Positions 47,301 through 62,300 of a stretch of 64,000 nt of DNA are shown here, in pieces. The stretch is from the NCBI GenBank assembly GCA_934045905.1, contig OW203771.1:16357701-16421700 (forward strand), written 5' to 3'. Position numbers and translations under genes: made by a program. The notes below the pieces were generated by a model. The model was not told the origin of the DNA and searched no databases. It saw only the letters and a list, made by a program, of their open reading frames with translations. How positions within the stretch are numbered: the first letter of the stretch is position 1; every line of letters starts with the position of its first letter. The stretch is from Leuctra nigra (Eukaryota > Arthropoda > Insecta > Plecoptera > Leuctridae).

Positions 47301-50300
47301 TTTTATGACACAGAATGCTAATTATGAAACAATATAGCCAATATTTTTAATTTTTAAATCTCTGGACAGATGCTCTTTCTTGAACAGATGTGATTTTGAA
47401 CATAGTTTTCACATCCTTTACTATAATACGCTTAAAAGAGAAGAACGTCGTCCCCGTAGCAACGTGGTTGAAAATTTCGTTCTCTATACAAATCTTGAGT
47501 TTTCCACCGATCAAGCTGAAACTCGCCAGTAATGTACAAAATTACGTGACTTGATTTATAGTAACACTTTCGCGACATTCTGTTCAGTATTTACAAAGTT
47601 ATTCGTGAAAAACATCGCCTTTTCTGATCTCTTAATTTTAAACGTCAATTTCAATTGTGCAGTGAAAATCAATTTAAGTAGGCAGTGAAACTAATTTTCA
47701 CAAATCGACCTGAACAATATTTGGCCATGGAATCCGGAGATCGGAAGTTGCGTTACGATTCGCGTCAATAGACATCGCGAATTTAGCACAATTTTCAACG
47801 AAACATGAATTTTCCTGTACATAATTTCAAGCGAACTGGCAAGCAAAAAGTTTCGTTTGAATCCGATAAGTATTTAGAGAGATACTAAATATAAACCAAA
47901 TTGTCATTGAAAAAGTCACTGTTTTCGAAACTTTCCAAATGCAGGAGTGAATCCATTTGGCAGTGAAGAAAATATTGGAATTTCTACTGGAGACCTTGAC
48001 TAGAATCATGGCAAACCAACATTTTATGTGAATAAATGCTGACATTTTTGGAGTGGGTTATGGGGGGGGGGGGGGCGGCACAAGGGAACATTTCTGTCCA
48101 GAGTGTCTTTTATTGTTACCTTTTGATATTGGACCTTATTTCCAATATTACATCTCTCATTTGATATGACTATATAAACAAATATCAAGCAAGCAAGAAC
48201 ATACATTTTCTGCTTACTTCACAACTTAGCATAAAGATTTTAATTGGTACACCTGCATACCTAATACTGTATCGTTCGTTGATGTTTTCATGTGTGCAGA
48301 GAATATGCGAACGATTAAATAATCAGGATAAGTTATAAAGTGGAAACATGCAAAAAATTGTATTGGGTATATTTCGTAATTTTTTAATTTTTTACATAAA
48401 AAGTGACGAACTTCGATTAAATCTCGATACCACTTTTCGTTCATCATAATTGCAAATCAAATCATATTCCATTTTAATATCAATCACGCCTATTTGTTTT
48501 AATTCAGTTTCAAATATTTATTCTTATTTTGAACCCCCCCCCGTGATGGACTTGGCCAGTCGCGTTGATCGGTTGCGGAGAAGAATATCCTAGACTATGA
48601 TGTACATCTCCTGACACAATAATTAAATTGTAAACAGGATTCGACTAAATAAAATTTTGGAACCTGAATTCGATCATCATATAGATACATTTTATTCTGT
48701 TGTGTTTCAAATATTATAAAATCATTTTAATTTTATATACCATGCAACTGAAGTTTTTGTTTTTATTTAACATTGAGTCGTATCTGTTCATATTTTTTAT
48801 ATATTGACTATTGAGTTATTCACGATATATTTAAATATTTTAAAAATAGTTACATATGTTTTCTTTTTTTCTAATTTACGTTGTACACTACAGGTGTGCA
48901 TTGGGGTTAGTGTGGGGTTAGTATGCACCTTCCACAGATATAACTATTAAAAAGCCTTGATTTGCATTTATGATCGGTCATTCCGTGAGTTAAAAAAAAT
49001 TATCACGAGAGACAATTCTTTGCCAGCATATCAGAGTAGTTTTATTTTAATGGTGGTCCATCTTCAGTTATGCATTGCCTTGCCCAGAAAGATAGCAAAT
49101 AGGGTCATGTATTACTTGGCGGGGCTCTCTAGTTATTAGTTTAAAGTGCAAGAATAGAATTAATGAAACACACAATATGGCTAGCAGATGTTTTTTTTTT
49201 TAATTAGCATACAATACCTACAAAATAGTATAATTTCAACAACCTTAAAATGTGAACTGTTACTTCCTTGCAAGGCGGCCCAGTTATTCATCTTGGTCTG
49301 TGAAAATCACCGTTTTAATTTTAGAGAAATCACCCTTCACTTATACCCTCTTCAAATCTACGCTTTATAATTTCTGGGGTATTTAAAACACTTCTTTCGT
49401 TTCTTCTTGTCATCCGGATGGTCATCCATTTTGAGAGAATAATACATAGCCTTCTGAACCTCCTACACAATCTTAAGTCAACTGGTTCATTTGGTCAAGA
49501 AAGGGCATGGGTCCTGGACCGATGCCCATTCATCGGTTGGGGGGGGGGGGGGGGGGGGGATTTAGGTGGTTTAAGCCGTAAGGAGTACTGGGACTTATGC
49601 CCTTTCTTGCTAAAATGTGTGTCTACATGCTAAGAGACGATTTTTTTTTTAAAAAAAGGGTCAATTTCACTGTTTTATGGACTGACTCCCATTCTTGATT
49701 AAGTGATTCAATTACAATTATAATTAAAACAAAATCCAAAACATTATGTCCCGGAAGTGCCTTGAACCCACGGCCTTAGGCGTCCAAATGTGAGGGGGGC
49801 TTCCCCCACCTCCTTGATGTCAGGTAAACATAAAATTTTTGTGGTGATTTACGTAAAGTTTCATCTTGTAAACTAAAAACTCAAATATATTAATTTCGAA
49901 GGGTCAAAAAACAAAAACAAATGTGGGGCAAGGTTGGAACATGCCATCCACCGCCCCAAAGTGTCAAATTTTAATAAAAATATTGAATATTTCAACAAAA
50001 TACATCTCATGACGTCTCAAAATGATTTAAAAGTGTCCAAAAACCAAAAAATGCCCTGCGGGGCTGGGTGGGGGCGCGCCCCCGCCCCCTTTTAACCAGT
50101 GGGAAATATTTTTCCTTGCATTGCCCCCCCCTGGCAGAAATGCTGCGGATGCCCATGACGGCCTTCGGCGTAGAATCTCGATGCGCTATAAGTTGTGCAT
50201 AACACAACTCCCCAAGTTGTGCCAGCTAATGGCAGTAAGCTGGTTTATGTGCGCATAGCGCATAGCAACCAAGCGTTCAGTGGTGTGTTTACTTCAATTC

Positions 50301-53300
50301 CTGACAGTTTGAACCTGTGTTGCTCCTTCCAAAATTATTCTAAAGCCCATGTATGTATTATGTACTGATCAACGGGAAGATAATAAATTAAAAGTCTGTT
50401 CCCAGTAAAGTCCTATGGTCGGTGACAGGCAAAGATGAACCCGTTCTAGCATGGGCCGCCCTATGCCTGGCAATTTGGCAATGATAAAGTGGGTTCATTT
50501 TTGCCTGTCCCCCACCCCGACCGTAGGTACTTGGTTTTCAATACATGTTCTTATGTAGTTGTACTGAATTTAATTATACATTGCATTCTCCTATAAGCCA
50601 TTAATTAAGTATATAGAAAAATTAGGAAAACTAGGAAAATTGTTTTTATATTAATAATATTGTATTTTGTCAACATTATCTTAGGTACGGTTAAAGTCTT
50701 AAAAATGACACAGAGAGAAAGTAAATTTCGCAGCGACCCTGGTGTACGCCGCCGACGTGGAATAATTTGCAAAACAGAACCAGTCGTTGCTCTTACTGGC
50801 TGCCGGGCTGCTTGGCAAGGCCAACACAACTGGGTAACAGTTCATGAGAAAGCAGATAAGAGTGACACAAGAAAGCTTAAGTATGCTGGTGATGGATTCG
50901 TGAATGGTGCTTGTGGTTTCACTTTCGTCGATGAAGGTTACAATGGATTGATCTGGTGCGAGGCTAGCACCAATGATTCGGCTGGCTTCTCCCATCTTTA
51001 CATCCAATCAACAAGTATGTACCTACTCACGGCAACAAGTCTTCATTGCATTTCAAACTAACTAGGAAAACGCTCAGTGTAACGCGTTGATGAGCGAGCA
51101 CAGAACATGCAACATCCCCAATCACGATAAACGACACGGCACAAGACGATTTTCTCTGCAACTTTCCAATCTCCATATAAATACTCTGGATGAATATCAG
51201 ATCCATTGTGTCGTGACTTTCCTACGTCATCGGAACATAGGAACATTTTGATTGTCGACCAATCAGAAGATATTATTTAAACTTAAAACCAATTGGAGGA
51301 TTTGGCCTTCGCACTGCCAAAGATAATAAGTAAGGTACTGCATCCGATTTGATATGCACTAGTGTTACTGAAAATTGTGGACTGATGGGCTGCTCTACAG
51401 GCCTTGGAGCAGAAGCTTACAGAAGGCAGGGGTGGAAAACGAAGTTTACAGTTTACAAAAATATTTCAAGATTATGGAATAAAATGTCCCTAAAATGACA
51501 AAATCTTTTGAAAATAACGACAGATTAGACTGAAAATTGGCAAAAATACCTTAAATGTTGGTACCAATGACCATGCAAAGTTTTAAGTTCGTCGGTCAAT
51601 CGGTTCTAGTTTACATTTCAAAAATCACATGAAAAATAGTTTTAAATTTAACCAATGGGAGGATTTGGCTGAAACTTTGTATAATTGGGTATAATGTTGG
51701 TTGCAATGTTTTTGCAAAATTTCAAATTGATCGGAGCAACCAATCGAAAGATAATTTTTTTAAAACTTGAACCAATCACAGGAGCCCGTTCAAAAACGAT
51801 TTCAGGGACCGCATAGATTACGTTAGCATGTGTGCAAAGTTTCAGATCGATTGAATGTGCGGTTTGACCTGGGCAGTGACCACAAAAAAAAAAAAAACAC
51901 ACACAGAGAAAATGCCATAAGAGTACCGTGGTGACGCTCGCTACGCACGCTCAACTATGCAATTTGATGCTCCATAAGGACGATTATGTCTTCCATGCGG
52001 TTGTACGGTACACGGCAGTGAATGCGAACACAAATATACCTGAATGCGTGAAAGCATTGTAAAATTTGATAAAATGTTGACCTTGCAAAACATCAAATCG
52101 ATCGGATCAACCAAAGAGAAGACACTATTTTTTTAATTTGAACCAATGAACGGATTTCCAAAATCATTCAATCTGCAAACCGCTGAGTTGTCCTTAAATG
52201 TACAATTTCAGCTTAATCGAGAAACGGTGCGACGCCGGATAGATCTAGATAGATAGAATATAGATATATATATTCTAGATAGGTATAGAATCTAGATGGA
52301 TAGATGTTCGTAATTCTCTATTCATTCCGGCCGCCCCCCTCAACTATTCCCGCTACTTCACTCATTCTTACCGAGCAGTAGTAATTATTTCTAGTAGGTA
52401 CCTAATATTTGCTTCTACTCGTACTTTCCAGAACCGCCAACTATTGACGACTTGTATCTAAGCCGCGGCGATCAAGTTGCGTACAAGCTCGACGACATCC
52501 TCACAGCAACATGCTCATTTAAACATCAAAATCCAGAAATCCAGTGGTCACTCGCTGGCGAGGTTTACAAGGATTACAAGAACGCAAGTTTGGCGGAAGC
52601 TGCATTGGCATTTCCGTGGGAACTCCGCAACAAAACTGAAAATGTCACTCTTACAGTTCAACGTCATCATCATAAGCAACAGCTGATCTGCAAAACCATT
52701 GTCATTCAACCACAAATCAAAAGGAGTTTCATAATCTTTGTTGATCGTGAAGGTACGTAAACTTTTATTGAGCGAGCGAAGCGAGTGACTCCTTTTGACT
52801 CTTTTCACACGGACCTCTGTTTTTTTTGTTTTTTTTTGTCTACTACCTGCAACAATAGAAGTTGCACCGTTTCACCGATCGATCAGAAAGTTTGCACACA
52901 TGGAGAGACAACCTTTTCTGTTTGCTGACTGTAATTTTTTTGAATTCTATTCATTGGTTAAAATTTAAATAAACATCTCCTGATGGGTTGAAAATTGAAA
53001 ATGGTCTTCGATAAATCTGACCAAACTCATATTTTGCATGGGCATTATTCATTAGGACCAACATTGTCTCTTATTTTACAAATTTTCATCCCAACCAGTT
53101 AAAAACGTATGAACTTATTGACATTTTTAATAGCTGTCAGAAATGAAGTATCGAAATGAATGTTTTCCAGTGCCAATTTAATTGAATCTGATTTGCTATG
53201 TACTATGGTGCAGATTGCTATTTTCAAGTTTCGATGATAAGCATACTTTTATGTTGATTGAGTGGATCATATTTCAATTCAATATGGATGTATATGCTTT

Positions 53301-56300
53301 CTGTGCATTGTGTACGCATTTCCTCCATCACTTATCGCTTATTTGTTCGAATAGGTTGGCTGTGGAGCTGACCAAACACTTGACACCAAACATCCAAAGG
53401 GCATTTTCGGCCCCATAGATCTTAAAAATGGGAATTTTCACATTGTTGCGAAATATTTAAATTGGAAGATATGGCCCACCCTAAACCAACATCAAATTTG
53501 GGAACAATAGTTATGCCGTTTGCGAGCCAGAGGGCCGTGAAAATCGTGAAATTAACCCACTTTCATCTGATGCTAAAATTCTCAGAAAACTATAATTGGT
53601 CCACATAGGTGCATATATCTGTCAATACATTGAGTAGAAATCAATAAATGTAATTACCTTTTGCAACAGAAGATAATATGATTGAGCGAGAGTAGCGAGC
53701 GTCTCCTTTTGGCTCTTTTGGCAAGGACCTCTGTTTTTTTTCTGTCGTCTGCTTGTATACAGGTCGCACCGTTTATCCGATCGAGCTGAAATTTTGCACA
53801 CATGTCCAGACCAAATATGAGATTTGCAGACACATTTTTTTTTGAAATCCCCTGATTGGTTCAAATTTTAAAAAATTTATCTTTCGATTGGTTGGTCCAA
53901 TCAATTTGAAATTTAGCAAAGTCATTGCAACCAACATTGTACCCAATCATAATAAATTTCAGCCAAATCCTCCCATTGGTTCAAATTTGAAACCATTTTC
54001 CGGTGATTTTTGTAATTTAAACTAGAACCGATTAACCGACTAACTTAAAACTTCGCATGGTCTTTGGTGCCAACATTTAAGGTATTTTTTGTCAACTTTC
54101 AGTCTAATCTGTAGTTATTTTCAAAGGTTTTGGTAATTTTAGGGACATTTTATTCCATAATCTTGAAATATTTACTACATATTTTCATCCCTGCCTTCTT
54201 TAAAGTACTTCCTTCAAAAGTCCTTGTTAAATATAAATTCTTCAAATTTTCTTGCAATACACCCCAAACAATAACAAATGCAAATACGGAAACAAAAACA
54301 TGTGTTACGGGATTATTGTAAGAGATATCTTGAAAAATAATCTTGAAATTTCCCATAAGCTAACATGGAAGGAGGAAAAACTTAACTTAAATCATCTGCA
54401 GTAATTGAAATATAATTTACACATTAAAAATTTTGAGCTTATTTTAAAGCTTGAATTTTTCTGATTATTTTAGCCGCTTTCAAATGTTGTGTTACGGGAT
54501 TAAATAAAGAGATAATCTGTAAAAACAGCCTAATTTTGCCTGTTTTTATTAGAAACAGCTGAAAATCAAGTTGAGTACTTATTTCTTACTGCATGAAATA
54601 TTTGCAATTAATAGCAATTTCTTGATAAAATATCATATTTCTATACAGAAATAGTATAAAATATATCAACAAAGTAAAATATATCTGTATAATATTTATT
54701 TAATTGATTGATTTCTAAATTATACGTCAAGTCACTGACTTGAATTGCGTGGACCAATAGAACCTCTACTTTAAGCTTCTGCTCCAAGGCCTGTAGAGCA
54801 GCCAAGCGGTCCACAATTTACAGTAAAACTAGCGCATATTAAATCGGATGCAGTACGAAGGCCGAATCCTCCAATTGGTTTAAGTATAAATAATATCTTC
54901 TGATTGGTCGACTCGACAATCAAAATGTTCCGATTAAGTTCAAATTTTGCATGGTGATCAAGACCAACATAATCTAAAATTTTACACATGTTAAGCCCAA
55001 TCAGTCAAGCATTAATTGTCATTTTACGAGTCATTTTATGGGTTGTCAAAAGCTGGAGAAAGATGTAGGAAAGTCACAACACAATGGATCTGATATTCAT
55101 CCAGAGTATTTATATGGAGATTCGAAAGTTGCCGAGAAAATCGACTTGTGCCGTGTCGTTTATCGTGATTGGGGATGTTGCATGTTCTGTGCTCGCTCAT
55201 CAACGCGTTACACTGAGCGTTTTCCTTGTATCTCTAGAATAACTGAGAGATACGAACTCATCCTTATAAAAAGGTTATTTTTCTAATTTAAAGTACGTAA
55301 AACGAAAGATTTTGCCTTTTGAGGGACTGTACATGAAAATAAATCAATAATTCGACAATCCAGGGCGGTTATTCTAAATTTCCTTGTCGTGTCGTTCTAC
55401 CATGTAAAATATATAGCACTCCAGTGTGCAGTGAGCCCGTATCAAGTGAAACGAGACGACAAGGACATTTAGAATAACCCTCCTGGACACCCCTTACCAA
55501 AAAGAGTTATGTTATTTCTTCGTATAAAAGAGACTAGACCTACACTTCCCCCGCCCCACCACACGGAAAGAGCGTCATCTTCCAATGCTGCCAATGCTAA
55601 TCCTTGAAGCACAAAAAAGTCCAGGGAGCCTAAAATCCCCGCGCCATTTTCCACGTGACAATGGAAGTAACTAAACAGTCGATGGCTCAGTCGATACATT
55701 ATCGTCATGATTCGTATAGTAAACGCATTAAATACGTAAAATGTAATTAAAAATACATTTATTTATGCACATATATTTATTTATAGATATATACGTATAT
55801 ATTTACATATACATTTACGTTTTTAGTTTATTATGTAGCGAATAGTTCTCAGTTCCCACCACCACAGCGTTTCAGGAGCGTTGCGGTTTTAGGCTCCCGA
55901 TTTCCGACGCTTGTTATTGGCCATTTTCAGACCGCGAAATTTGAAAGATGACGCTCTTCCCAGGGGTGGGGTGGGGGAAGTGTAGGTCTAGTCTCGTTAC
56001 TTCGTATGGACAAAACAAAAGCAATAACCTTTTGGCACCTAATGTTGCAGAAGCTGCTCATTCGGCAGTGATTGCAGCGATTGTGGAAGGATCAATCTTG
56101 CTCTTCATTATTGTCCTTGGAATCGCCTTCGTCGTCCTCAAACTATTAAGGAAATGTGTGACTAATCAAGGTAAATTAGAAATTAGGTACTAACTATGGA
56201 CATTAAAGTTATAAACACATATTACCAACAAAAGTATTCTTAATTATTAATTACCACATGGTATAGCCATATGGTTGCCACATGTCATGCCATTTAGCAA

Positions 56301-59300
56301 CATTCATGGAAATAGCTTGAATATCTACTTGAGCACTCTACTCTGTTCATTAGTATTTTAATTTATCCCCTCTATAATTAATGGTTAATGTACCAATACA
56401 TTACCAATACATGCTCATAGATAATGTATGGCCAAATTAAAATTAATATGAATGATGTTTATAAGGATTAAATCTGTTATTACTGCATACGTTACCAACA
56501 TTATACGTACTTAAAACTGTCCCAACTCTAAGTGCAATTAAAATTAATGTTTTTTAAACAAATTGCTACTTGCTCTTATTATGGACTGGCATTCCGTTTC
56601 AAAGAGGATCATTAGCAAATTGAACAATGTAAAATGTTTTGCAAAATTCGAGAACAATTTATCCTGACAAAAACAAATCTATGTTTGGTAAAAATGAATA
56701 CTTTTGTTTATGTGTTATGTTCTAGAAGTTCAGCAAGTATGTGACGTAGCCACGACACCACATATTCAGCCAATAGAGATGATTGCAACGTCGTCGAGTG
56801 ATCCTAATGATGTGCCTGTAACAATTCGAGACAGGGCAAAGTGCCCGTTGCCCCGGCCAAATCTGAAACAAAAGAGTAGGTTATACTTACATTATTATCG
56901 CGAGGAAGGTCATAGAATTAAAGTCTTGAGACGAACAAACGGATTTTCTGATACTGATTCGAAGGAATCATCCAATAAAGTATGCTATTTGTATCAATTT
57001 TTCTTTAAAGAAATACCGCGCATGGAGACAATACTTTTTCGAAAGATAGTTAAATTTGTAGTAGAATTTCACTTGTCTGCACTTTGGCGCCTGATGGGTG
57101 CGGTCAGGGGGGGCCCGAAAAGTCAAAATTATACAATCTTCCAACCCGAATATCTTTTGATGCAAGCACACGATTTAAAATCAGGTTTCAAATCCACAAT
57201 CAACAATAAACAATCTCAAACAAATTTAGGGTGCAATTTTTTGTGTGACCTTGAACAGCAAAAGTAGTCAAATTTTGGGAAATTTTGGAAACGAAATAAC
57301 TCACGAACGAACAAATATTTTTCAACACTCTTCGCAGGAATTTACTTCTATAATAAATTTCTACATATTTTATTTCCTATTTTTTTCTGTGTGACCTTGA
57401 ACTAAGGAGTTGATGTTCCCACAAAACGGGGCAAGTGGGCAAAAACTCCCCCCCACCAGGTGGAGTTTCGAAACCTATTATTTTTTGATTGAGCATTATA
57501 ATTTCAGTAAAATTTAACAAGTTTTAACTTTTGCGGTTGGTTGGGGTAGCTTTGGGGCTGTTTTAGGTTTAATTTTGGACTTATTTAAAAAAATTCAAAA
57601 TTCGTCAATCGATAAAGTAGAGCATAAAAACCCACAAATATTACTTGATATGATATTTTTTAATTGTTTTCAGATGTTTTTCATGTATTAACACTAATTG
57701 TCAAACATATGTGAAAAAGTCAAAATTTTGACCCCGGGGGGTAACGCTTTAGAAAATATACAGAAGGGTGTATATTTATATCCCATTTACGAATATCAAA
57801 TCAGATTTATAAAATATGTTATCGTATTGTCACAATTATTTGTACAACGTCTCAAAATTTCCCAAATTATACCTCTCTTACACACACCCCACCCCCCAGG
57901 CGCCAGAGTGCAGACAAGTAAATTTTCACTTAAAATATGACCCTCTATCAAAAAAATGTGGTCGCTGAAAATCCCCATGGGTTGGGGGTGATTCCGCCCA
58001 ACATATAGTTAAGAAACCCCAAAATGTGGAAGAAATCGAAATTTTGGTTTCGGGGGCATATGCAAAATATTTTTTTACTCTTCATGACTACCACTCCCGA
58101 ATGTGATAAAAAAACTCACAGTATTTTCTTCTGATCACGTATGTAAAAAATATTTTTGAAAATATCTAATAAAAATGACTTTTTGGCCTTTTGGGAGCTA
58201 CGCAAGTACTGATTAGGGCCTTTAACCATCTTATATTATCTTCCAAGGTAACCTTCCGTTGGTTGATTTTCACTTTTTTAATTTTCAAAGCATTTTATTT
58301 TTTTTGTAAAAAAGTCAAAATTTTGACTTGACGGTAGAAGGAGATTTTAAAAAAAACTATGCAGTGCAGTTTTATATCCCATTTCTAAATATGTGTTCAG
58401 AAAGACTCTATCTTTTACCGTCTCGTCACAATTAATTAATAAAGTACTCAAAAAAGTCCAAAAATGGCACTTTAACCCCCCCTGTACATCACACCCACCA
58501 GGGGTCAAAGTGCAGACAAGTGAATTTTCACTTCAAATATGACCCTTTATCAAAAAAATATAGTCACAGCAAGTCCGCAAGGGGGGGAGCTCCCACCCTT
58601 ATCAGGCGATGGACTATAATATTTTTCAATTTATTCGTACATAGTAGGGGGACATTTGTAGTAAGGGAGAAAGAAGATCAACAAACTGTTAAAAGTACAG
58701 ATAAGTACGTAAAAATATACGTAACAATTAACTGGACATTTTCAAAATTTTATGAAAACCTATCAGAGAAGAGATATCCTACTTCTACCCTTAAGTATAG
58801 CACAGGCTTCCTTAGCAATTTAAATCTTGCAATTTAATGCCTTTATCTAGGTATATTAAACAATTTGGCCCACTACATTTTTAATTTCTTTTTTTTTTCT
58901 TTGTAAGTATTTATTTAGCATTCGCTATTTTAATATTACATGTTTTGTTACATACACTTAACAATAGTTGAGCGAGCGTCTCCTTTTGGCTCTTTTGGCA
59001 CGGGCCTCTGTTTTTTTTTGTTTTTTTGTTTCTTTTTCCGTTTACTGACGCTATACAGGTCAGAGTTTTTCTTCGATCGAGCTGAAATTTTGCACACATG
59101 TGGAGACAACCTTTTCTGTTTGCTGACCCCTAATTTTTTTGAAAAAAATTGATTGGTTAAAATTTAAATAAACATCTCCTGATGGTAGGTTGAAAAATAA
59201 AACTGGTCTTCGATAAATCTGATCAAACTCATATTTTGGCTATACAGGTCAGAGTTTTTCTTTGATCGAGCTGAAATGTTGCACACATGTAAAACCAACC

Positions 59301-62300
59301 TTCTCTGTTTGCATACAATAATTTTTTTTGAAATCCATTCATTGGTTAAAATTTCAATAAATATCTCCTGATAGGCTGAAAATTGAAAACGGTCTTCGAT
59401 AATTCTGATCAAGATCATTAAGACCAATATTGTCTCTTATTTTACAAAATTTCATCCCAATCAGTTAAGAACGTATGAAGTTATTGACATTTTTAATATC
59501 TGTCAGTAATGAAGTATCGAAATGAATGTTTTCCAGTGCCAATTGAAAATTGATTCTGATTTGCTTTATGAACCAGGTGCTTAGATGCTATTTTAAAGTT
59601 TCGATGAAAAGCATACACTGTTAAGTTGATATCATAATCAATTCAATATGGATGTATATGTTTTCTGTGCGTTGTGTACGAATTTCCGGTTCGAGAATTT
59701 GCACGTACCCGTGCTCGCTCATCAACGCGTTACACTGAGCGTTTTCCTAGTTATTTTTGAGCGAGAGAAGCGAGTGTCTCCTTTTGGCTCTTTTGGCACG
59801 GACCTCTGTTTTTTTTCCGTTTACTGACGCTATACAGGTCAGAGTTTACTTCGATCGAGCTGAAATTTTGCACACATGTGGAGACAACCTTTTCTGTTTG
59901 CTGACCCCTAATTTTTTTGAAAAAAATTGATTGGTTAAAATTTAAATAAACATCTCCTGATGGTAGGTTGAAAAATGAAACTGGTCTTCGATAAATCTGA
60001 TCAAACTCATATTTTGGCTATACAGGTCAGAGTTTTTCTTTGATCGAGCTGAAATGTTGTACACATGTAAAACCAACCTTCTCTGTTTGCATACCATATT
60101 TTTTTTGAAATCCATTCATTGGTTAAAATTTAAATAAATATCTCCTGATAGGCTGAAAAATGAAAACGGTCTTCGATAATTCTGATCAAACTCATATTTT
60201 GCATGATCATTAAGACCAATATTGTCTCTTATTTTACAAAATTTCATCCCAATCAGTTAAGAACGTATGAAGTTATTTACATTTTTAATATCTGTCAGTA
60301 ATGAAGTATCGAAATGAATGTTTTCCAGTGCCAATTGAAAATTGATTCTGATTTGCTTTATGAACCAGGTGCTTAGATGCTATTTTAAAGTTTCGATGAA
60401 AAGCATACACTTTTAAGTTGATATCATAATCAATTCAATATGGATGTATATGTTTTCTGTGCGTTGTGTACGCATTTCCGGTTCGAGAAATTGCACGTAC
60501 CCGTGATCGTTCATCAACGCGTTACACTGAGCGTTTTCCTAGTATCTGTTACACTCTTCCTTTTTCAAGTATTCAATCATTTTCATTTTATATTGACCCA
60601 CAGTTTTACATTCAGTTAATTTATGATCTAATATATTATATTCACTCACTCCATCAGACATAAACATAAAATCAGACACAAAATACAGATGCAGATTATA
60701 CCTATAACCGAAAGTACTCAAAACTTACAACCTCTGTAGGGAGTTGCATCAGTCTATGGTTGCTATGGTATTGGTACCTCAATCGTGTTTATTTTCCTGG
60801 GAGACAAAAATACATTTTTAAAAGCTGTCGTATTTTAAATACAGCTGTTAGAAAGACATTAAAAATAAATACAGAAATTGTGTGAAATAAAATTAGGAAA
60901 CAATATCAAGAAAGATAGTTATTATTTTACATTACTGACAGCATCTGTCCCCCCCAGTTATATTTTGGTAGCTGTGGCGTCATATTGCAGGTATTTAAAT
61001 CAAGTTAGAATCTCTAAATTAAGATTCTGACACTTTATAAAATGTTTGGTTACAGTGAGTCACATTTATAACAGCATTCAGATCTTGGATGAACCTGTGC
61101 CTCCCGCTGCTGTAGACGGATTACCGAAAGTGTCACATGAAGGTAAAAATATTACTCTTATTTATTATCCACAAATCACTGGTCGGTGACAGGCTAAGTT
61201 GAACCCGCGCTAGCATGGGTCGGCCTATACCTGGCAATGCTAAACATGGTTCAACCATTGACTTCTGCTCTATATGGGATTCGTGACTGCTATAGCTGCA
61301 GCACTGAATTCTGTCGCCGATGTCGGATGCCCCACTGCTTTACCAAATTCTGGTAATATAAAGAAATATTATTAATTTTGTTTAATGCTACGCTGTGTCT
61401 ACATATTTATAATACAAGAGCATCAAAAGCAAATTGTTGTGCTGTGTCAGGTTTCCCTGCAATCTTGGCCTATGTATAAGACGATCTCAGCCGGACGAGT
61501 GAAGAATTTGACCTTGGTCTATACGTAAGAAAGGGTCGGTTTCGTTTGACACTAGACATCGACGAATAATTTCTTGCAAATCCCCTAGAGCGGAAGTCAA
61601 TGGTTCAACTTAGCCTGTCCCCGACCCTAGTAGTAGACCAGGAGAACACTGCCCAAGGCGGACATAAATTTTGTTGTCAGCATCGGGCAGTTCGGATCTG
61701 GTTTATTGTGAAATACACAGTTTAAATGTCTATATTTGGCAAACGGTTATGAATTTAGAAAAAGCAATAACAGCATCAAGTGTATATTTAACCTTTATTT
61801 ACAACTTGATCACATACTGTCATAGGGTCATAGCAGCATTACATATCTGCTGAACATGTCATCAGCATTTTGTCTGGAATGGAAACGCTCCGTCAAAAAA
61901 GGGGTGCCAAAATTCAAATTTAAGTTTTCCTATGACAATAATCTATGGGTGAATTAGTAAATAACAGTATTTTTTTAAATTAATTGGACGATATTTTAGT
62001 CGTGAAGTATTTTGGAAATTTTAATCTCGATGTATCAAAGTTTGTTATGGTTACACCATTCATTTTGTATGATAATACTTAAGTACTAAACTTTGATTTT
62101 TGTACTAAATAGGTACTTGGATTAAATGACATTCATAAAAATAATCTCCGTGTAAAAATACACCAAGCCCCTTCAACTAAAAAAGAAATTGACGTCATCT
62201 AAAAGTACATCACTGAAAAGTAGTGATATCGGTATGTTGATGAGGAGTGTGCGCGCCGCACTACTTGGCTGAGTGCAGCTACCGCTCCACTTGATATTAC

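Noticed and set aside
56876..57267. Extension of the receptor cytoplasmic frame past 56875
   Set aside because: The sequence after the AAGA|GTAGGT donor loses composition bias and overlaps dispersed repeats; splicing to the HIYNSI exon keeps phase.
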